A stretch of 64,000 bases of DNA. It comes from Streptomyces sp. NBC_00247. GTDB taxonomy: Bacteria > Actinomycetota > Actinomycetes > Streptomycetales > Streptomycetaceae. The notes below the pieces were generated by a model. The model was given only the letters and a program-made list of their open reading frames with translations. It ran no database searches and had not been told where the DNA came from. Below are positions 49,159 to 57,329 of the stretch, one piece after another; the first letter of the stretch is position 1; each line of letters starts with the position of its first letter. Both the position numbers and the translations under genes were made by a program. The stretch covers positions 868,001 through 932,000 of the forward strand of contig NZ_CP108093.1 in the NCBI RefSeq assembly GCF_036188265.1, given 5' to 3'.

Positions 49159-50472
49159 GTGAAACCAGCGATGGAGTCAGGCCCTGCCCGAACCGCCCCG
49201 CCGGCTTCCGGGCCGGCACCCGTCGACGCGGTGCACGCGCTGCGCCGGGCCCGCGAGGCACGGCTGTCGGGCCGGCGCGCGGCCGCGCCCCGGGCGGAGA
49301 TCGATGCCTCCTGGTCCCGGGTGCTGCGCAGCGGGGTGGACCCGGAGCGGGCGCCGGACGGGCCACTGATGGAGGCCGAGGAGATCGAACACCAGCGGCG
49401 TGCCACGGCGCTCGGCGCGGTGATGCCGTTGCTGCGCGAGGGGCTGGCGGCCTTCGCGGACGGCACGAGGCAGATCATGGTGGTCAGCGACGCGCAGGGG
49501 CGCGTGCTGTGGCGGCAGGGCGACCGTTCCGTGATGCGGCGGGCGGAGGGCATCCTGCTGGAGGAGGGCGCCACGTGGACCGAGCCGGTGAGAGGGACGA
49601 ACGCGATCGGCACGGCGCTGGTCGCGCGTACCCCCGTTCGGGTGCACTCCGCGGAGCACTTCGTGAACGCCCTGCAGAGCTGGACGTGCGCGGCGGCGCC
49701 GGTGCGCGACCCGCGTGACGGGCGCCTGATCGGCATCGTCGACATCAGCGGTCCGGAGTCCACCTTCCACCCGGCGACGCTGGCCCTGGTGGACTCGGTG
49801 GCCAAGCTCGCCGAGAGCGAGATACGCAATCGTCATCTGGCGACGATCGAGCGGCTGCGGTCGGTGGCCGCGCCGATTCTCTGCCGGATCGGTGGCCGGG
49901 CCCTCGCCGTGGACACCCACGGCCGGCTGGCGGCGGTGGCCGGGATGCCGCCGGTGGACCGGCTGCCGCTGCCCAAGTCGCTCGCCCCTGGCCGGGTGTG
50001 GTTCCCGTCGCTGGGGATGTGCCGGGTGGAGCCGCTGCCCGGAGGCTGGCTGGTCCAGGTGCTGGACGGGGCGTCCACGAACGCCTCGGACGGGCCGCCG
50101 CGCCGGGTGGTGCTGGACCTGGGGCGGGCCGGGCAGCCGGTGGTGCACGTGGCGGGGCCGGTGGGGACCTGGACGCAGCGGCTCTCGCCCCGGCATGCGG
50201 AGATGCTGTACGCACTGGCCCTGCGCAAGGAGGGGTGTACGGCCTCCGAGCTGGCGCGGGACATCTTCGGCGACGGAACCCGCACGGTGACGGTGCGCGC
50301 CGAGATCTCCCGGATGCGCCGTCACCTCGCGGAGGTGCTGGCCCACCGCCCGTACCGCTTCCGGGAGGGGGTCGACGTGGAGGTCGTCCACCCGGACGAA
50401 CCGGCCGATCTGCTGCCGCACTCGACCGCGCCGGTGGTGGTGCGGGCCAGGGCCTCGGCGGGGAGCTCCTGA
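49159..50472 (+). CDS. GAF-domain transcriptional regulator
   Basis: A 437-residue regulator from GTG 49159 (GGGGGGAA upstream). Residues about 95-215 form a GAF-like sensor of the AcoR/DhaR type ('RVLWRQGDRSVMRRAEGILL', 'GTNAIGTALVARTPVRVHSA', 'WTCAAAPVRDPRDGRLIGIV'). The C-terminal 'SPRHAEMLYALALRKEGCTA' and 'TRTVTVRAEISRMRRHLAEV' form a winged-helix-like output. There is no sigma-54 AAA domain, as expected for an actinomycete. The target is unknown; related genes often control aldehyde or alcohol oxidation. Confidence 0.8.
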   Translation: MKPAMESGPARTAPPASGPAPVDAVHALRRAREARLSGRRAAAPRAEIDASWSRVLRSGVDPERAPDGPLMEAEEIEHQRRATALGAVMPLLREGLAAFADGTRQIMVVSDAQGRVLWRQGDRSVMRRAEGILLEEGATWTEPVRGTNAIGTALVARTPVRVHSAEHFVNALQSWTCAAAPVRDPRDGRLIGIVDISGPESTFHPATLALVDSVAKLAESEIRNRHLATIERLRSVAAPILCRIGGRALAVDTHGRLAAVAGMPPVDRLPLPKSLAPGRVWFPSLGMCRVEPLPGGWLVQVLDGASTNASDGPPRRVVLDLGRAGQPVVHVAGPVGTWTQRLSPRHAEMLYALALRKEGCTASELARDIFGDGTRTVTVRAEISRMRRHLAEVLAHRPYRFREGVDVEVVHPDEPADLLPHSTAPVVVRARASAGSS

Positions 50473-50569
50473 GGGCGCCGCCGCGGGAGTCCCCGGTGTC
50501 GTCCGGGTCCTCGCCGCGTCCGGGGACCCGCCTCCCCGGTCCGGCGGCGGTCGTGGTTCGCTGACGCCC

Positions 50570-51193
50570 ATGAACAGCCCCGATCGCCCCACAGCCCCCA
50601 TGCCTCCCACCGCTCCCACCGCTCCCATGGTCGACGTGATCACCTGGTCCCTGGAGCAGACCTCCCCCAGCGATCTCGCGTCCGCGAAGGCGCCGGACGA
50701 CGACGTGCGGATCGTCCGGGCCGAGGTGCCGTCGCCGGAGTTCAGCCGTTTCCTCTATACGGCGGTCGGCGGGGACGTCCGGTGGACGGACCGGCTCGGC
50801 CTGACGTACGCGCAGTGGCAGGAGATCGTGGACCGGCCGGGGGCCGAGACGTGGGTGGCGTACGTCGACGGGACGCCGGCCGGGTACGTCGAGCTGGACC
50901 CGCAGGCCGACGGCGTCGTGGAGATCATGTACTTCGGGCTCGTCCCGGCCTTCCGGGGGCGCCGGATCGGTGGCCATCTGCTCAGCCGGGGAACCGAGCG
51001 CGCCTGGGATCTCGCCGGGCGGTGGCCCGGCCGGCAGGCGACCCGACGGGTATGGGTGCACACCTGCTCGCTGGACGGCCCGCACGCCCTGGCCAACTAC
51101 GAGCGCCGGGGGTACCGGCTCTTCGACACCACGGTCGGGCCGGAGCCGGAGGTGGCGGCACCCGGGCCGTGGCCGGGGGCGTTCCCGGCCTGA
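50570..51193 (+). CDS. GNAT family N-acetyltransferase
   Basis: A 207-residue protein. The acetyl-CoA-binding motif A is 'IMYFGLVPAFRGRRIGGHLL', with 'WVHTCSLDGPHALANYERRG' as the B region near the C-terminus. Substrate unknown. The first 20 residues are Pro/Thr/Ala-rich. The last codons and stop lie in a 15-bp tandem repeat, so the C-terminus can change by repeat slippage. A GTCCCCGG/CCGGGGAC dyad upstream (50489-50527) may terminate the regulator transcript. Confidence 0.85.
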   Translation: MNSPDRPTAPMPPTAPTAPMVDVITWSLEQTSPSDLASAKAPDDDVRIVRAEVPSPEFSRFLYTAVGGDVRWTDRLGLTYAQWQEIVDRPGAETWVAYVDGTPAGYVELDPQADGVVEIMYFGLVPAFRGRRIGGHLLSRGTERAWDLAGRWPGRQATRRVWVHTCSLDGPHALANYERRGYRLFDTTVGPEPEVAAPGPWPGAFPA

Positions 51194-51238
51194 GCGTTCC
51201 CGGCCTGAGCGTTCCCGGCATGAGCGTTCCCGGCGTGA
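51179..51238 (+). repeat. Four 15-bp tandem repeats spanning a stop codon
   Basis: Four units of GCGTTCCCGGCCTGA (the last two differ by one base each). The first unit encodes the last four residues and stop of the GNAT gene; every following unit also holds a stop in the same frame. Confidence 0.9.
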
Positions 51239-51374
51239 GCGGGCCGGGTGGACCGCCGCTGAGCTGGGTGTCCAGCAGCTGAACCCCCGTCTGGCGGATG
51301 ATCCGCGAGCACCTTTGGGACATAGCGGGACCGATGCGGACCCAACGGAGACGCGCCCGGGTGACGCAATCCAC

Positions 51375-51397
51375 ATCGTCTCACTGTGCGAGACGAT
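51375..51397. promoter_or_regulatory. Inverted repeat upstream of the sulfur operon leader
   Basis: ATCGTCTC-N7-GAGACGAT, a perfect 8-bp inverted repeat, with CGAGA-CGA-TCTCG (51389-51401) nested over its right arm. It lies 60 nt upstream of the leader ORF, a promoter-proximal place for a repressor or activator of sulfur assimilation. Confidence 0.5.
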
Positions 51398-51456
51398 CTC
51401 GTCCGGATGATGGATAGGTATGGACTGTCCAGAGATGCGCGTGACACGCTTCCGTC

Positions 51457-51540
51457 ATGCCTGGAACTGGAATTGCCTTGGTGAGTCGACGCCACGTCGA
51501 CCTCTGCCGCATGTCCAGCGCCATCTGTCCGGCGGGCTGA
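51457..51540 (+). CDS. Cysteine-containing leader peptide of the sulfur operon
   Basis: A 27-codon ORF from ATG 51457 (or 19 codons from GTG 51481) ending in RRHVDLCRMSSAICPAG. This matches the short 'putative leader peptide' type found before sulfur genes in Streptomyces. Cys codons at 17 and 24 would stall ribosomes when cysteine is short. The 112-nt spacer that follows has a C-rich, G-poor tract (51550-51600) rather than a strong hairpin, which would suit Rho-dependent attenuation. It lies 112 nt upstream of the sulfite reductase gene. The mechanism is inferred. Confidence 0.75.
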   Translation: MPGTGIALVSRRHVDLCRMSSAICPAG

Positions 51541-51652
51541 GAGTCCCAGCACCGCCGCGCTCCCCCTCCTCTGCAAGCCCCGTCGCACCACCGCGTCCAC
51601 GCGAGTGCGCAGCTCAGAGCCGCCCGCCCGCAGTCCCGAAGGACGTATTGTC

Positions 51653-53350
51653 ATGGCCGCTACCCCTGAACAGCCTGCGACCACCACGCCTCGCCGCAAG
51701 GCCGGACGCCACCGCGGCGAGGGCCAGTGGGCGATGGGGCATTACACCCCCCTCAACGGGAACGAGCAGTTCAAGAAGGACGACGACGCTCTCAACGTGC
51801 GGGCACGCATCGAGAACATCTACTCCAAGCGCGGCTTCGACTCGATCGACCCGAACGACCTTCGCGGACGCATGCGTTGGTGGGGCCTCTACACCCAGCG
51901 CAAGCCCGGGATCGACGGCGGCAAGACCGCCGTGCTGGAGCCGGAGGAGCTGGACGACCGCTTCTTCATGCTCCGGGTACGCATCGACGGCGGCCGGCTG
52001 ACCTCCGCCCAGCTGCGGGTGATCGGTGAGATCTCCCAGCAGTACGCCCGCGGCACCGCGGACATCACCGACCGGCAGAACATCCAGCTGCACTGGATCG
52101 CCATCGAGGACGTCCCGGCCATCTGGGAGAAGTTGGAGGCCGTCGGGCTCTCCACCACCGAGGCCTGCGGCGACTGCCCCCGCGTGATCATCGGTTCGCC
52201 GGTGGCGGGCATCGCGGCGGACGAGATCATCGACGGCACGCCGGCGGTGGACGAGATCCACGAGCGGTACATCGGCAGCAAGGAATTCTCCAACCTGCCG
52301 CGGAAGTTCAAGACCGCGATCTCCGGTTCACCGGTACAGGACGTGGTCCACGAGATCAACGACATCGCCTTCGTCGGCGTCGAACACCCCGAGCACGGTG
52401 CCGGGTTCGACGTCTGGGTCGGCGGCGGGCTCTCCACCAACCCGCGCTTCGCCGAACGGCTCGGCGCCTGGGTGCCGTTGGACGAGGTGCCCGACGTGTG
52501 GGCCGGGGTCGTCGGGATCTTCCGCGACTACGGCTACCGCCGTCTGCGCACCCGCGCCCGGCTGAAGTTCCTGATGGCCGACTGGGGTCCCGCCAAGTTC
52601 CGCCAGGTGCTGGAGGACGAGTACCTGAAGCGTCCGCTGCTCGACGGCCCCGCCCCCGCGCAGCCCACCTCCCGCTGGCGCGACCACATCGGCGTGCACC
52701 GGCAGAACGACGGCAACTTCTACGTCGGCTTCGCCCCGCGCGTCGGCCGGGTGGACGGTTCGACGCTCACCAAGATCGCGGATCTCGCCGCCGCGCACGG
52801 TTCCGACCGGCTGCGCACCACCGTCGAGCAGAAGATGATCGTCCTGGACGTGGCGCCCGACCAGGTGGACTCGCTGGTCGAAGGGCTGGAGGCACTGGAC
52901 TTCCAGGTGCGGCCCTCGTCCTTCCGACGCGGCACGATGGCCTGCACCGGCATCGAGTTCTGCAAGCTGGCGATCGTCGAGACGAAGGCGCGCGGCGCCT
53001 CGCTCATCGACGAACTGGAGCGCCGCCTGCCGGAGTTCGACGAGCCGCTCACCATCAACATCAACGGGTGCCCCAACGCCTGTGCCCGTATCCAGACCGC
53101 GGACATCGGTCTCAAGGGGCAGCTGATGCTGGACGGCGAGGGCAACCAGGTCGAGGGCTATCAGGTGCACCTGGGCGGCGCGCTCGGCCTGGAGGCCGGC
53201 TTCGGCCGCAAGGTCCGTGGCCTGAAGGTCACTTCGGCCGAGTTGCCGGACTACGTCGAGCGGGTACTGGGCCGCTACCAGGAGGAGCGCGAAGAGGGCG
53301 AGCGCTTCGCCACCTGGGCGGCGCGGGCCACCGCGGAGTCGCTGTCATGA
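51653..53350 (+). CDS. sir: Nitrite/sulfite reductase, ferredoxin-dependent sulfite reductase type
   Basis: A 565-residue siroheme and 4Fe-4S enzyme. The ferredoxin-half repeats are at about 75-150 ('LRVRIDGGRLTSAQLRVIGE', 'DITDRQNIQLHWI') and 350-420. The cluster and siroheme ligands are Cys431, Cys437, Cys473 and Cys477 ('MACTGIEFC', 'NGCPNAC'). Its position ahead of APS reductase and sulfate activation genes points to sulfite rather than nitrite. It makes sulfide for cysteine synthesis in the cytoplasm. The next gene begins within its stop codon (ATGA). Confidence 0.93.
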   Translation: MAATPEQPATTTPRRKAGRHRGEGQWAMGHYTPLNGNEQFKKDDDALNVRARIENIYSKRGFDSIDPNDLRGRMRWWGLYTQRKPGIDGGKTAVLEPEELDDRFFMLRVRIDGGRLTSAQLRVIGEISQQYARGTADITDRQNIQLHWIAIEDVPAIWEKLEAVGLSTTEACGDCPRVIIGSPVAGIAADEIIDGTPAVDEIHERYIGSKEFSNLPRKFKTAISGSPVQDVVHEINDIAFVGVEHPEHGAGFDVWVGGGLSTNPRFAERLGAWVPLDEVPDVWAGVVGIFRDYGYRRLRTRARLKFLMADWGPAKFRQVLEDEYLKRPLLDGPAPAQPTSRWRDHIGVHRQNDGNFYVGFAPRVGRVDGSTLTKIADLAAAHGSDRLRTTVEQKMIVLDVAPDQVDSLVEGLEALDFQVRPSSFRRGTMACTGIEFCKLAIVETKARGASLIDELERRLPEFDEPLTININGCPNACARIQTADIGLKGQLMLDGEGNQVEGYQVHLGGALGLEAGFGRKVRGLKVTSAELPDYVERVLGRYQEEREEGERFATWAARATAESLS

Positions 53351-53526
53351 GCGAGCGAGCCGCGCCGTTCTACTGCCCCTACTGCGGCGACGAGGATCTG
53401 CGCCCGCACGAGACCGGGCACGGCGCCTGGGAATGTGCGTCCTGCAACCGTGCGTTCCAGCTGAAGTTCCTGGGCTTGCTGACCCAGGGACTGCTGCGCA
53501 ACGACGTTGAGGGGAAGCGGACATGA
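53347..53526 (+). CDS. Small zinc-ribbon protein in the sulfur operon
   Basis: A 59-residue protein with two CxxC knuckles ('FYCPYCGDED' and 'WECASCNRAF') separated by 20 residues, a classic zinc ribbon. It is coupled by overlapping start and stop codons on both sides (53347 with sir, 53523 with cysH), so it is made together with both enzymes. It may aid electron transfer or maturation of the iron-sulfur reductases, or bind zinc or iron; its role is unknown. Easily missed by annotation because of its size. Confidence 0.85.
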   Translation: MSERAAPFYCPYCGDEDLRPHETGHGAWECASCNRAFQLKFLGLLTQGLLRNDVEGKRT

Positions 53527-54239
53527 CGGACACGCTGCGGGCCGACGGGCTCACCGACGCCGAGCTGGAGGAACTGGCCGAGCGGGCGGGCCGGGAACTG
53601 GAGGACGCCTCGGCGCTCGACATTCTGACCTGGGCGGCGGACACCTTCGGCGAGCGGTTCTGCGTCACCTCCTCGATGGAGGACGCGGTGGTGGCCCACC
53701 TCGCGTCCCGGGCCAGGCCCGGCGTGGACGTGGTCTTCCTCGACACCGGCTACCACTTCCCCGAGACCATCGGGACGCGGGACGCGGTGGAAGCGGTGAT
53801 GGACGTGAAGGTCATCACCCTGACGCCTCGCCGGTCGGTGGCCGAGCAGGACGCCGAGCACGGACCAAAACTGCACGATCGCGACCCCGACCTGTGCTGC
53901 GCGCTGCGCAAGGTGAAGCCGCTCGAAGAGGGGCTGACCGCGTACGGCGCCTGGGCGACCGGGCTGCGGCGCGACGAGTCCCCGACCCGGGCCAACACCC
54001 CGGTGGTCGGCTGGGACGCCAAGCGCCGCAAGGTGAAGGTGTCGCCGATCGCCCGCTGGACGCAGGACGACGTGGACGCCTACGTGCTGGAACACGGGGT
54101 GCTCACCAACCCGTTGCTGATGGACGGTTACACCTCCGTCGGCTGCGCGCCCTGCACCCGCCGGGTGCTGGAGGGCGAGGACGCGCGCGCCGGCCGCTGG
54201 GCGGGGCGGGGCAAGACCGAGTGCGGACTGCACGGCTGA
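53523..54239 (+). CDS. cysH: Phosphoadenylyl-/adenylyl-sulfate reductase
   Basis: A 238-residue protein with the PAPS-reductase nucleotide fold ('FGERFCVTSSMEDAVVAHLA', 'VDVVFLDTGYHFPET'). It carries the 4Fe-4S ligands Cys125-Cys126 and Cys208-x2-Cys211, and the catalytic Cys234 in the C-terminal 'ECGLHG'. The CC...CxxC pattern indicates the assimilatory APS-type enzyme of actinobacteria. It reduces activated sulfate to sulfite using thioredoxin. The coexisting APS kinase suggests that both APS and PAPS are made. Overlaps the zinc-ribbon gene by 4 nt. Confidence 0.93.
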   Translation: MTDTLRADGLTDAELEELAERAGRELEDASALDILTWAADTFGERFCVTSSMEDAVVAHLASRARPGVDVVFLDTGYHFPETIGTRDAVEAVMDVKVITLTPRRSVAEQDAEHGPKLHDRDPDLCCALRKVKPLEEGLTAYGAWATGLRRDESPTRANTPVVGWDAKRRKVKVSPIARWTQDDVDAYVLEHGVLTNPLLMDGYTSVGCAPCTRRVLEGEDARAGRWAGRGKTECGLHG

Positions 54240-54262
54240 TGACGACTGATCAGGAGATATCG

Positions 54263-54808
54263 ATGAGCGTGACGGGGACGGGAGCCACCGTCTGGCTGAC
54301 CGGTCTGCCGAGCGCGGGCAAGACCACCATCGCGTACGAACTCGCGGGCCGCCTGAAGAGCGACGGCCACCGGGTGGAGGTCCTCGACGGGGACGAGATC
54401 CGGGAGTTCCTCTCCGCGGGCCTCGGCTTCTCCCGCGAGGACCGCCACACGAACGTGCAGCGGATCGGCTTCGTCGCCGAACTGCTCGCGGCGAACGGCG
54501 TGAAGGTGCTGGTTCCGGTGATCGCTCCGTACGCGGACAGCCGTGACGCGGTCCGTAAGCGGCACCACTCCGAAGGCACCCCTTTCCTGGAGGTGCACGT
54601 GGCCACGCCCGTCGAGGTGTGCTCCGTACGTGACGTGAAGGGGCTGTACGCCAAGCAGGCAGCGGGCGAGATCAGCGGCCTCACCGGGGTCGACGACCCC
54701 TACGAGGCACCCGAATCACCCGACCTGCGCATCGAGTCGCACCAGCAGACCGTGCAGGAGTCCGCAACCGCGCTCCACGCGCTGCTCACCGAGAGGGGCC
54801 TGGCGTGA
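54263..54808 (+). CDS. cysC: Adenylyl-sulfate kinase
   Basis: A 181-residue kinase: P-loop 'GLPSAGKTT' (14-22), 'VEVLDGDEIREFLSAGLGFS', and 'FLEVHVATPVEVCSVRDVKG'. It phosphorylates APS to PAPS. Start ATG 54263 is chosen because GGAG lies 7 nt upstream; an in-frame ATG at 54239 overlaps the cysH stop but has no ribosome site. Followed directly by cysD with a GTGA overlap. Confidence 0.93.
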   Translation: MSVTGTGATVWLTGLPSAGKTTIAYELAGRLKSDGHRVEVLDGDEIREFLSAGLGFSREDRHTNVQRIGFVAELLAANGVKVLVPVIAPYADSRDAVRKRHHSEGTPFLEVHVATPVEVCSVRDVKGLYAKQAAGEISGLTGVDDPYEAPESPDLRIESHQQTVQESATALHALLTERGLA

Positions 54809-55740
54809 CGTCCGTCGCCACCGTGCCGGAAGGCACCGTCAACCCGTACGCGCTCAGCCACCTGGACTCGCTGGAGTCGGAGGCGGTGCACATCTTCCGT
54901 GAGGTGGCGGGGGAGTTCGAGCGGCCGGTGATCCTCTTCTCCGGCGGCAAGGACTCCATCGTGATGCTCCACCTCGCGCTGAAGGCCTTCGCCCCCGCAC
55001 CGATCCCCTTCACGCTCCTGCACGTCGACACCGGACACAACTTCCCCGAGGTCCTCGACTACCGCGACCGCACCGTCGCCGCCCACGGACTGCGCCTGCA
55101 CATCGCCTCCGTCCAGGACTACATCGACGCCGGCACCCTGCGCGAACGCCCCGACGGCACCCGCAACCCCCTCCAGACCGTCCCCCTCACCGAAGCCATC
55201 CAGCACCACCGCTTCGACGCCGTCTTCGGCGGCGGACGCCGCGACGAGGAGAAGGCCCGCGCCAAAGAACGCGTCTTCTCCCTCCGCGACGAGTTCTCCC
55301 AGTGGGACCCCCGCCGCCAGCGCCCCGAACTCTGGCAGCTCTACAACGGCCGCCACGCCCCCGGCGAACACGTCCGCGTCTTCCCGATCTCCAACTGGAC
55401 CGAACTCGACGTCTGGCAGTACATCCAGCGCGAACACATCCAGCTCCCCGAGATCTACTTCGCCCACCACCGCGAGGTCTTCGACCGCGGCGGCATGTGG
55501 CTCACCGCCGGCGACTGGGGCGGCCCCAAGGACACCGAACCCACCCAGACCCGCCTCGTGCGCTACCGCACGGTCGGCGACATGTCCTGCACCGGAGCCG
55601 TCGACTCCGACGCCACCACCCTCGACGCCGTCATCACCGAGATCGCCGCCTCCCGCCTCACCGAACGCGGCGCCACCCGCGCCGACGACAAGATGAGCGA
55701 AGCCGCGATGGAAGACCGCAAGCGCGAGGGGTACTTCTAA
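54805..55740 (+). CDS. cysD: Sulfate adenylyltransferase subunit 2
   Basis: A 311-residue protein with the ATP-pyrophosphatase loop 'LFSGGKDSIV' (46-51) and the long conserved 'VFGGGRRDEEKARAKERVFS', typical of CysD. It forms APS from ATP and sulfate with CysN. The GTG start overlaps the cysC stop (54805-54808). The 3' half uses unusually uniform C-ending codons even for this window. Confidence 0.95.
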   Translation: MTSVATVPEGTVNPYALSHLDSLESEAVHIFREVAGEFERPVILFSGGKDSIVMLHLALKAFAPAPIPFTLLHVDTGHNFPEVLDYRDRTVAAHGLRLHIASVQDYIDAGTLRERPDGTRNPLQTVPLTEAIQHHRFDAVFGGGRRDEEKARAKERVFSLRDEFSQWDPRRQRPELWQLYNGRHAPGEHVRVFPISNWTELDVWQYIQREHIQLPEIYFAHHREVFDRGGMWLTAGDWGGPKDTEPTQTRLVRYRTVGDMSCTGAVDSDATTLDAVITEIAASRLTERGATRADDKMSEAAMEDRKREGYF

Positions 55741-57096
55741 ATGACCACCACCACACAGCCGTTGAACGAAACACTGGCCGAGACCACACTGCTGCGCTTC
55801 GCCACCGCCGGCTCCGTCGACGACGGCAAGTCCACCCTCGTCGGCCGCCTGCTCCACGACTCCAAGTCGGTCCTCACCGACCAGCTGGAAGCCGTCGAGC
55901 ACGCCTCCCGCAACCGCGGCCAGGACACCCCCGACCTCGCGCTCCTCACCGACGGCCTGCGCGCCGAGCGCGAGCAGGGCATCACCATCGACGTCGCCTA
56001 CCGCTACTTCGCCACCCCCCGGCGCCGGTTCATCCTCGCCGACACCCCCGGCCACGTGCAGTACACCCGCAACATGGTCACCGGCGCCTCCACCGCCGAA
56101 CTCGCCGTCGTCCTCGTCGACGCCCGCAACGGCGTCGTCGAACAGACCCGCCGCCACGCCGCCGTCGCCGCCCTCCTGCGCGTCCCCCACGTCGTCCTCG
56201 CCGTCAACAAGATGGACCTCGTCGACTACCAGGAGCCGGTGTTCGCCGCGATAGCCAAGGAGTTCACCGCGTACGCGGCCTCCCTCGGCGTCCCGGAGAT
56301 CACCGCGATCCCCATCTCCGCACTGGCCGGGGACAACGTCGTGGACCCGTCCGCGCACATGGACTGGTACGGCGGCCCGACGGTCCTGGAGCACCTGGAG
56401 ACCGTCCCGGTCAGCCACGACCTCACGGCGTGCCCGGCGCGCTTCCCGGTGCAGTACGTGATCCGGCCGCAGACCGCGGAGCACCCGGACTACCGGGGCT
56501 ACGCGGGCCAGATCGCCTCCGGTGTGCTGCGGGTCGGCGAGCCCGTCACCGTACTGCCCTCGGGTCGTACGACGACGGTCGCGGGCATCGACGCGCTGGG
56601 CGAGAGCGTGGACGCCGCGTGGGCCCCGCAGTCGGTGACCGTACGGCTCACGGACGACGTGGACGTCTCGCGCGGCGACCTGATCGCGCCGAGCGGCAGC
56701 CTCCCGGCCTCGACGCAGGACGTCGAGGCGACCGTCTGCCACGTCGCCGACCAGCCGCTCTCGGTCGGCCAGCGGGTGCTGCTGAAGCACACCACCCGCA
56801 CGGTCAAGGCGATCGTGAAGGACATCCCCTCGCGGCTGACCCTCGACGACCTCTCCCAGCACCCCGCCCCGGGGCAGCTGGTCGCCAACGACATCGGGCG
56901 GGTGGTGGTCCGTACCGCCGAACCGCTCGCGCTCGACGCGTACGCCGACTCCCGGCGTACCGGCTCGTTCCTGTTGATCGACCCCGCGGACGGTACGACC
57001 CTCTCGGCCGGCATGGCGGGCGCCTCGTTCGCCGCTGCCGTCCGGGGCGGGTCCGCACCCGAAGCGGCCGAAGACGACGCCGAATGGGACTTCTGA
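55741..57096 (+). CDS. cysN: Sulfate adenylyltransferase subunit 1 (GTPase)
   Basis: A 451-residue EF-Tu-like GTPase: P-loop 'AGSVDDGKST' (24-32), DTPGH (101-105) and NKMD (156-159), followed by two beta-barrel domains. GTP hydrolysis drives APS formation by CysD. It begins directly after the cysD stop, with GAGGGG inside the cysD end. It does not carry a fused APS kinase, in line with the separate cysC. Confidence 0.95.
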   Translation: MTTTTQPLNETLAETTLLRFATAGSVDDGKSTLVGRLLHDSKSVLTDQLEAVEHASRNRGQDTPDLALLTDGLRAEREQGITIDVAYRYFATPRRRFILADTPGHVQYTRNMVTGASTAELAVVLVDARNGVVEQTRRHAAVAALLRVPHVVLAVNKMDLVDYQEPVFAAIAKEFTAYAASLGVPEITAIPISALAGDNVVDPSAHMDWYGGPTVLEHLETVPVSHDLTACPARFPVQYVIRPQTAEHPDYRGYAGQIASGVLRVGEPVTVLPSGRTTTVAGIDALGESVDAAWAPQSVTVRLTDDVDVSRGDLIAPSGSLPASTQDVEATVCHVADQPLSVGQRVLLKHTTRTVKAIVKDIPSRLTLDDLSQHPAPGQLVANDIGRVVVRTAEPLALDAYADSRRTGSFLLIDPADGTTLSAGMAGASFAAAVRGGSAPEAAEDDAEWDF

Positions 57097-57194
57097 TGAG
57101 AACCGACTTCTTCTCCTCCTTCGCGAAAGAGGGCGGCCGGGTGGGCAGCGGTGCCCTCGGCAGCGGCCAGGGCGGAGTGGCGCGATGTGCGTGA
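57096..57194 (+). CDS. Coupled 32-residue ORF after cysN
   Basis: The ATG at 57096 overlaps the cysN stop (TGATG) and opens a 32-codon frame ending in Arg-Cys-Ala, so it would be translated by re-initiation. It partly overlaps the next short ORF. Its status as a gene is uncertain. Confidence 0.35.
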   Translation: MRTDFFSSFAKEGGRVGSGALGSGQGGVARCA

Positions 57195-57301
57195 TGACGT
57201 ACGCGCACTGCCTGCGCGCCCTCCCGCACCACCCGCACCGCCCGTACAGACGAAGACCTGCCGACCGCCCGGCCGCGTCCCCGGAGACCCGAGGGACGTA
57301 G
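57185..57301 (+). CDS. Possible second Cys leader ORF, before the sulfonate transporter genes
   Basis: ATG 57185 follows GGAG by 7 nt and starts a 38-codon frame with Cys at positions 2 and 9 (MCVMTYAHC), ending 28 nt before the ssuA start. It may tune the transporter genes separately from the upstream operon. Not confirmed. Confidence 0.4.
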   Translation: MCVMTYAHCLRALPHHPHRPYRRRPADRPAASPETRGT

Positions 57302-57329
57302 AGCCCGGCCAACGAGAGGAACACCTCCC

